A stretch of DNA of 10,174 nucleotides, taken from positions 1 through 10,174 of the forward strand of contig JAAHIA010000153.1 in NCBI GenBank assembly GCA_010671975.1. The letters run 5' to 3'. The position numbers and the translations under genes are program-made. The DNA comes from Leptolyngbya sp. SIO4C1 (GTDB taxonomy: Bacteria > Cyanobacteriota > Cyanobacteriia > Phormidesmidales > Phormidesmidaceae). The notes under the pieces were generated by a model. The model was given only the letters and a program-made list of their open reading frames with translations. It searched no databases and had not been told where the DNA came from. Positions within the stretch are counted from its first letter, which is position 1, and each line of letters begins with the position of its first letter. Below, piece by piece: positions 5,380 to 10,174 of this stretch.

Positions 5380-7086
5380 ATGATTCAGTGGGTCAGCCCA
5401 GGGCAAACCATAGAACAAACGCTGCTAGAGATAGACGGTCAGGGCTACAAAGCCTATCAGCGGCTGCGCGGACGCTACCAGTTTCCAACGTTCGAGCTGG
5501 TCATTGACCATGTTCAGGGCGATCCCTTTGCTGCCCCTAGCCGCCTGTGTCTGCTGCTACCGGCCGCTCAGTTTCCCCTGGCGGCTCGTGATACGCCTTT
5601 GAGACGCACGGCCCTGGCTGATTTTATTCATCGGCGGCTATACTCGCTAGCGCAGCAGATTCAGCAGCGGCGCGGCTCGGGTCGCAGCGGCCAGCTGACG
5701 GTGGCTGCGACCAGTCAGGCAATGCTGGCGCGTACGGCTGTGCAGGTCGGAGAGGCCATGATTGAACTGCGCTTAGGGGCCGGTCTGCCGGCGTTTGGAC
5801 GGCGCGTTGCGGGGGCAGAAGCGATCGCGCTGCTCACTCAGGACATCCCGCAGCTGGTGCAGGGGGTGCAGTACGAGTCGCTCGATCATCCGGCGCTGCA
5901 GCGGCAGCTCGAAACGGTTGAAAATGCCGACGCTCTAAGACAGCAGCTGGCAGAACGCGGGCTTGTGGCTTTCGTTGCCAATGGGGCAATCTTGCCGCGC
6001 TACAGCGGCGTGGATCAGCGACCGCTGCCGGAGGCGCTGCCGTTTCAGGCTCCTGCTTCGCTGGAGGTGACGCTGACTACGCCCTATGCAGGCTCTGTGA
6101 GCGGACTGGGACTTACAGCTGGGGTTACGCTGATTGTAGGCGGCGGCTACCACGGTAAATCGACCCTGCTGCGAGCAATTGAGCAGGGCATCTACAATCA
6201 CATTCCAGGCGACGGTCGAGAGCAGGTCGTCACTTTGTCGACGGCGGTCAAAATTCGCGCTGAGGATGGCCGTAGCGTAGCTGGCGTAGATATTTCTCCG
6301 TTTATCAGCAATCTGCCTCAGGGCCTCTCTACCCAGTCGTTTTCGACCGCAAATGCTAGCGGCAGCACCTCTCAGGCAGCCAGCATTGTCGAAGCTGTCG
6401 AAGTCGGTGCGCAGCTGCTGCTGATTGACGAAGATACGGCTGCAACCAACTTCATGATTCGCGATCGCAACATGCAGGCGCTGATTAGCAAGGTGCAGGA
6501 GCCGATTACGCCCTTGATCGATCGGGTGCGATCGCTCTATGTCGATTGCGGCATTTCTACGCTGCTAGTGATGGGCGGCAGCGGTGACTACTTTGGCGTG
6601 GCCGATACCGTCATTGCCCTTAACAGCTACCGACCTGAAGATGTCACGGCCCAGGCCCAGGCAATTGCCCAGGCTAATCCACGACCGACTGAAGGCGTGA
6701 CTAGCTTTGGCCAGCTCAGCGCGCGGCAGCTAGACCTATCGGCGCTGGCTAACCAGTTGGACAGAAGGCCGCCCAAAATCAAAGTGCAGGAAACTCACAG
6801 CGTGCGCATTGGCCCGGAGACAATCGATCTGCGAGCCGTTGAGCAGCTAATTGAGCCAGGACAGGTAAAAGCTATGGCTCAGGCGATGCTGCTGGTCCGG
6901 TCTTCTCCCCAGGCAGTTTCACTCAGCCGCTGGCTAGACGACCTCATGCGCCAGCTGCAGGCGCAGGGGCTAGATGGTCTCAGCCCCTACTCGATGGGCG
7001 ATCTAAGCGAGTTTCGTCGATTTGAGCTAGCGGCTGCTATTAACCGGCTGCGATCGCTCCAAGGATTTTCGCCGCCGGCGGCTTAG
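5380..7086 (+). CDS. Stand-alone predicted ATPase of the ABC class (PF09818 type)
   Basis: The 568-residue protein matches the COG3044/PF09818 family in order and length. It has an N-terminal domain opening with the family-like DGxGYKAYxxLRGRYQFP (19-36) and DHVQGDPFAAPSR (43-55); Walker A GGGYHGKST (254-262) inside GVTLIVGGGYHGKSTLLRA; an ABC signature-like ASGSTSQA (326-333); Walker B LLLIDED (346-352) followed by TAATNFMIRD; and a helical C-terminal part. There is no membrane segment and no adjacent permease, so it is a soluble ATPase, not a transporter subunit. The cellular role is unknown. The kinetoplastid RNA-editing factor MRB1590 has been described as having an ABC-ATPase fold with an RNA-binding pore, and from memory belongs to this group, so nucleic-acid binding is a possibility only. 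No Shine-Dalgarno precedes the ATG, but the N-terminus fits the family start. Four HIP1 sites fall inside. Confidence 0.93.
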   Translation: MIQWVSPGQTIEQTLLEIDGQGYKAYQRLRGRYQFPTFELVIDHVQGDPFAAPSRLCLLLPAAQFPLAARDTPLRRTALADFIHRRLYSLAQQIQQRRGSGRSGQLTVAATSQAMLARTAVQVGEAMIELRLGAGLPAFGRRVAGAEAIALLTQDIPQLVQGVQYESLDHPALQRQLETVENADALRQQLAERGLVAFVANGAILPRYSGVDQRPLPEALPFQAPASLEVTLTTPYAGSVSGLGLTAGVTLIVGGGYHGKSTLLRAIEQGIYNHIPGDGREQVVTLSTAVKIRAEDGRSVAGVDISPFISNLPQGLSTQSFSTANASGSTSQAASIVEAVEVGAQLLLIDEDTAATNFMIRDRNMQALISKVQEPITPLIDRVRSLYVDCGISTLLVMGGSGDYFGVADTVIALNSYRPEDVTAQAQAIAQANPRPTEGVTSFGQLSARQLDLSALANQLDRRPPKIKVQETHSVRIGPETIDLRAVEQLIEPGQVKAMAQAMLLVRSSPQAVSLSRWLDDLMRQLQAQGLDGLSPYSMGDLSEFRRFELAAAINRLRSLQGFSPPAA

Positions 7087-7221
7087 CGATCTTGCTTTAG
7101 ATGTTTGATTACGAAGATCTGACTACGCAAAAGCACGCAGCTAGAAAGCCAGCAGTGCGCTACTTTAAGGTTTGAATAAAGATAGGTTGAAGCTATTTGC
7201 TGACGCTAGCTGGCGGGCATC

Positions 7222-7259
7222 TTGAGAAAGCGCCAAGAGTGATTTTTTATACGTCACTC
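7222..7259 (+). promoter_or_regulatory. Candidate promoter with flanking dyad upstream of the 49-residue ORF
   Basis: TTGAGA (7222-7227) and TTTTAT (7245-7250) are spaced by 17 bases. A perfect 6-bp inverted repeat, GAGTGA (7237-7242) and TCACTC (7254-7259), brackets the -10 region and could be an operator. The predicted transcript would start near 7257, about 40 bases before the ATG at 7297. The -10 box matches the consensus at four of six positions. Confidence 0.35.
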
Positions 7260-7296
7260 AGGCAGTGTGCCATACTGTTGTGTTAGATCTCAAGCC

Positions 7297-7446
7297 ATGA
7301 TCTGTCAAAAATCGCTGAAACCCCAACTTGCCTGGCTAGCCGTTAGCTGTCTGAGCCTGGCGACCGGCATGATCTATCTTGCTCAGGCTGATTTGCAATC
7401 ACCTGCTCAGCTATCTCAAAGCTATCCGTTAGAACAGCGCCTGTAG
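7297..7446 (+). CDS. Small 49-residue protein with signal-like or membrane segment
   Basis: ATG at 7297 opens a frame of 49 residues ending with TAG at 7444-7446. Lys5 and Lys8 are followed by a hydrophobic stretch (residues 11-29) rich in Leu and Ala, then LAQA before DLQSP, which resembles a signal peptidase cut after residue 31. The remaining 18 residues are polar and Gln/Ser-rich. A cut protein would be a tiny exported peptide; an uncut one a single-pass membrane peptide. A plausible promoter lies upstream and a strong hairpin begins 10 bases after the stop. Against it, there is no Shine-Dalgarno sequence and I recognise no family, so it may be a lineage-specific small gene, a remnant, or chance. 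Confidence 0.45.
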   Translation: MICQKSLKPQLAWLAVSCLSLATGMIYLAQADLQSPAQLSQSYPLEQRL

Positions 7447-7450
7447 AATA

Positions 7451-7484
7451 GAAAAATACGGCTGAGGAGTTCCCCTCAGCCGTA
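7451..7484 (-). terminator. Strong hairpin, intrinsic terminator of topA
   Basis: An 11-bp perfect stem (7457-7467 with 7474-7484, TACGGCTGAGG/CCTCAGCCGTA) closes a 6-base loop. On the minus strand it is followed by TTTTT (7456-7452). It is about 125 bases past the topA stop. On the plus strand the sequence after the stem is AAAATATA, so termination there would be weaker, but the hairpin also sits right after the plus-strand 49-residue ORF and could separate converging transcripts. Confidence 0.85.
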
Positions 7485-7609
7485 AAATATAGCAGCCGCC
7501 AGTTCCGATAGGACAAGGCTGCGACGCCACTTGGTTATGCGCTACAGCCATACTCGGTGTCCTAACCTAAATGGCGAAGGTATAGTTCGATAGGTCAGCT
7601 TAGCATCGG

Positions 7610-10174
7610 CTAGGACGCCTGCTTCGATTTTGTGCTAGACGACTTCGTGCTGGATGACTTTTTCGCCGTCGACTTAGTCGCTGACTTACTGGCTGATTCT
7701 GTAGTTGACTTCTTAGTTGACTTTTTCGTCGCGGCTTTGGTTGTCTTCTTAGCCGTCGTCTTCTTAGCCGACTTTTTCCGCGTCTTCTTCGTCGCTGCTT
7801 TTTCTTCGACTAGCTTCAGTGCCTCCTCAAAGCTAACGTCCTCGACTTTCTTGCCTTCTGGGATTGAAACGTTGGTTTTGCCATATTTGATGTAGGGGCC
7901 ATACGGTCCATCGTAAATGTTGATCGGCTCCTCATCTTCTGGATGCTTGCCCAGTTCGCGCAGTGGCGCAGCGGCTTTCTTGCGCCCGCGCCCGCGCTTC
8001 GGCTCAGCCAGCAGCTGCAGCGCCCGCTCCAGAGTTACGGTCAAGACATCGTCATCGCCTTTTAGCGAACGGTAGTCTTTTCCTTCTTTGCCCTGGTCAT
8101 GAACCACGTAAGGACCAAAGCGACCCAAGCTGGCCTTAATTTTAGCCCCGGTCTCAGGATGCACGCCCAGCAGTCGCGGCAGCGCCAGCAGCCCAACGGC
8201 TATCTCTAAGGTGACATCTTCAGGCTTGACGCCCTTAGGCAGCGACGCTCGCTTCGGCTTAGGATTTTCTTCGGTCACCTCGCCTAGCTGCACATAGGGA
8301 CCATAGGCTCCAATCAGTGAGAAGATAGGCTCCCCAGTGTCAGGATGCAGCCCAATTTTTTCAGGACCCTCTGTTTTTTGCTTTAGCAGCACCTGAATTT
8401 GATCGTCGTCCAAATCAGCCGGGCTGACGTCGTTAGGTATCGAAGCGCGCACCACTTCTGAGTCTTCTTCTGCTTCGACGTAGGGGCCATACCGGCCAAT
8501 TCGCACTCTTGCATGGAGATCCGCAAGATCGACAGTGCGCGCCTCGTTCGGATCAATTTGATCTTCGCGCACCTGCACCTGATGCTCTAGCCCTTCATCA
8601 CCGCAGTAGAAAGTTTGCAGATAGGGCAGCCACTCAGCTTCACCGGTTGAGATTTCATCGAGCGTCTGCTCCATGCGAGCCGTAAAGCTGGTATCGACCA
8701 AATCAGGAAAATGCTTCTCTAGCAGATCAGTCACCGCAAAGGCCGTGAAGGTTGGCATGAGGCTATTGTTAGCCAGCTGCGCATAGCCACGATCAATAAT
8801 GGTGCCAATTACTGAGGCGTAGGTGCTGGGGCGGCCAATGCCCTCGCTTTCTAATGTTTTAACGAGCGTGGCTTCTGTATAGCGGGCCGGCGGCTGAGTT
8901 TCATGACCAATGGCGTCTAGCTCGCTGCAGGTCGGCGTGTCGCCAACCTGCATAGGCGGCAGCGCGACTTCACGATCTTCTAGCGCTGCATCCGGGTCGT
9001 CAGAGCCTTCTACGTAAGCTCTGAAAAAGCCAGGAAAGTCAATTCGCTTGCCGCTAGCGCGAAAAGTGGCATCGTCAACCTCAATGGTGGCTGTGATATG
9101 GGTCTGTCGCGCTTCTGCCATCTGAGTGGCCACGGTACGCTTCCAAATGAGGTCGTACAGGCTGAGCTCGCGACCGCTAAGGCCGGTTTCTTGGGGCGTC
9201 CGAAAGGTGCTGCCCGCTGGCCGAATCGCTTCATGAGCTTCCTGGGCCCCTTTGGTTTTCGTATCGTACTGTCGCGGCTTGGGGCTGAGATAGTTTTTGC
9301 CGTACTTTTGCTCAACGCAGCTGCGCGCCGCTGAGATTGCCTGCTGCGAAAGGTGCACTGAGTCGGTTCGCATGTAGGTGATGAAGCCTTTTTCATAGAG
9401 GCCCTGCGCCGTGCGCATGGTATCACGCGCCGACAGTCGCAGCTTGCGGTTGGCTTCTTGCTGCAGCGTGGACGTGGTAAACGGGGCAGCCGGCTTACGC
9501 GTGGACGGCCGTTCTTCTAAGTTAGCAACGGTCCAAACGCTGGTCTGTAAACGCGCCTGCAGCGCATTGGCCTGCTCTTCATTCAGCAGGACGACCTGGC
9601 GGCCGGCGGCAATCTGACCGGTATTTTCGTCAAAGTCGCTGCCGTTGGCGATGCGCGTACCGCCCAGCGCAACCAGCTTGGCTTCGAAGGGACTGTCGCT
9701 CTGCAGCAGCGTAGCTTTGAGATCCCAGTAGCTGCCTCGTTTGAAGGCGCGTCTTGCTCGCTCGCGATTGACCAGCAGCCTGACTGCAACTGACTGCACC
9801 CGACCGGCTGACAGCCCCCAGGCAATTTTTTTCCACAGCAGCGGCGATAGCGTATAGCCAACCAGCCGATCTAAAATGCGTCGCGTTTCCTGAGCTCGCA
9901 CCAGCTGATCGTTAATGTCCCGGCAGTTATCGAGCGCCGACTGAATCGCATCTTCGGTAATTTCGTGAAACACCATGCGCTTGGTCGGCACCTTGGGCTT
10001 CAGCAGCTGTAGCAGATGCCAGCTGATGCTTTCTCCCTCGCGGTCTTCGTCTGTCGCTAGGACTAGCTCATCCGCTTCTTTCAGCGCCTCTTTCAGCGCT
10101 TTGACAATTTTTTTCTTGTCTTTGGGCACGACGTAGAGGGGCTCAAAGTCTGCGCCAGGATTGACGCCAAGCTG
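7610..10174 (-). CDS. topA: DNA topoisomerase I, type IA (5' end cut by window edge)
   Basis: TopA relaxes negative supercoils by single-strand cleavage through a 5'-phosphotyrosine. The frame is open from the last base (QLGVNPGADFEPLYVVPKD...) to the stop at 7610-7612: 854 residues are visible and the true start lies beyond the window. The GTG at 10129 is an internal Val codon, not the start. In visible numbering: TOPRIM acidic motif DEDREGE (42-48); GRVQS (124-128); catalytic Tyr267 in YMRTDS; KGAQEAHEAIRP (308-319); GIGRPSTYASVI (445-456). The C-terminus lacks Cys4 zinc fingers and instead has four repeats centred on GxxGPYV/I (about 560, 623, 685 and 756), then a tail of Lys, Thr, Ser and Ala from about 790, which probably binds DNA non-specifically. 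The missing N-terminus should be about 65-75 residues carrying the first TOPRIM strand. It converges on the ABC-ATPase and the 49-residue ORF, and a strong hairpin lies downstream. Confidence 0.97.
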   Translation of the reverse strand, partial: QLGVNPGADFEPLYVVPKDKKKIVKALKEALKEADELVLATDEDREGESISWHLLQLLKPKVPTKRMVFHEITEDAIQSALDNCRDINDQLVRAQETRRILDRLVGYTLSPLLWKKIAWGLSAGRVQSVAVRLLVNRERARRAFKRGSYWDLKATLLQSDSPFEAKLVALGGTRIANGSDFDENTGQIAAGRQVVLLNEEQANALQARLQTSVWTVANLEERPSTRKPAAPFTTSTLQQEANRKLRLSARDTMRTAQGLYEKGFITYMRTDSVHLSQQAISAARSCVEQKYGKNYLSPKPRQYDTKTKGAQEAHEAIRPAGSTFRTPQETGLSGRELSLYDLIWKRTVATQMAEARQTHITATIEVDDATFRASGKRIDFPGFFRAYVEGSDDPDAALEDREVALPPMQVGDTPTCSELDAIGHETQPPARYTEATLVKTLESEGIGRPSTYASVIGTIIDRGYAQLANNSLMPTFTAFAVTDLLEKHFPDLVDTSFTARMEQTLDEISTGEAEWLPYLQTFYCGDEGLEHQVQVREDQIDPNEARTVDLADLHARVRIGRYGPYVEAEEDSEVVRASIPNDVSPADLDDDQIQVLLKQKTEGPEKIGLHPDTGEPIFSLIGAYGPYVQLGEVTEENPKPKRASLPKGVKPEDVTLEIAVGLLALPRLLGVHPETGAKIKASLGRFGPYVVHDQGKEGKDYRSLKGDDDVLTVTLERALQLLAEPKRGRGRKKAAAPLRELGKHPEDEEPINIYDGPYGPYIKYGKTNVSIPEGKKVEDVSFEEALKLVEEKAATKKTRKKSAKKTTAKKTTKAATKKSTKKSTTESASKSATKSTAKKSSSTKSSSTKSKQAS

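Noticed and set aside
7101..7175. 24-codon ORF just after the ABC-ATPase gene
   Set aside because: It is too short, has no ribosome site, no hydrophobic segment and no recognisable motif.
7501..7597. Imperfect direct repeat AGTTCCGATAGGACA (7501-7515) and AGTTCGATAGGTCA (7584-7597)
   Set aside because: There are only two short, inexact copies between the topA stop and its terminator. They could be chance, and nothing ties them to a function.
9010..9861. ORFs of 68-138 codons inside topA on both strands
   Set aside because: They lie within the conserved catalytic core of topoisomerase I in other frames and have no features of their own.
10127..10129. GTG at 10129 as the topA start
   Set aside because: The same frame continues upstream to the window edge with family-typical residues (GADFEPLYVV), and a start here would remove the first TOPRIM strand.

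Overview
The window looks like chromosomal DNA of a cyanobacterium. The cyanobacterial palindrome HIP1 (GCGATCGC) occurs nine times by eye where about 0.2 would be expected by chance. The gene set also fits: a ClpC-type Clp ATPase, a pentapeptide-repeat protein of cyanobacterial style, topoisomerase I with a lysine-rich tail, and small exported proteins that seem to be lineage-specific. The exact genus cannot be read from the sequence. There is no rRNA, tRNA, CRISPR array, insertion sequence or phage gene that I can support, and gene style is uniform, so this reads as ordinary core or near-core chromosome rather than a mobile island.

Layout, left to right. (1) 1-1407, minus strand: a probable two-gene unit. 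A pentapeptide-repeat/transmembrane/MORN protein (382-1407) is followed 25 bases later by an exported, extremely acidic protein (356 down to 1) that runs off the left edge. (2) 1408-1747: a gap holding a candidate promoter for the pentapeptide gene and a clear intrinsic terminator for clpC. (3) 1748-4198, minus: a ClpC AAA+ unfoldase, complete, with its true start at 4198 rather than 4237. (4) 4199-4524: non-coding, with a weak clpC promoter candidate and a perfect 8-bp hairpin. (5) 4525-5076, minus: a small exported protein of a cyanobacterial family without an assigned function. (6) 5077-5379: a divergent intergenic region with an exact 15-bp tandem repeat and a second set of imperfect repeats. 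(7) 5380-7086, plus: a stand-alone ABC-class ATPase (PF09818 type). (8) 7297-7446, plus: a short 49-residue ORF with a signal-like or membrane segment. (9) 7451-7484: a strong hairpin oriented as the terminator of topA. (10) 7610-10174, minus: DNA topoisomerase I, complete at its C-terminus and cut by the right edge; its frame is open to the last base.

The genes do not form one pathway. They cover protein quality control (ClpC), DNA supercoiling (TopA), an ATPase of unknown role, and several envelope or exported proteins. I do not see a convincing new multi-gene system. The best leads are the chimeric pentapeptide-MORN membrane protein with its acidic exported neighbour, the repeat-rich divergent promoter region at 5077-5379, the unannotated 49-residue ORF, and the divergent N-domain of this ClpC.
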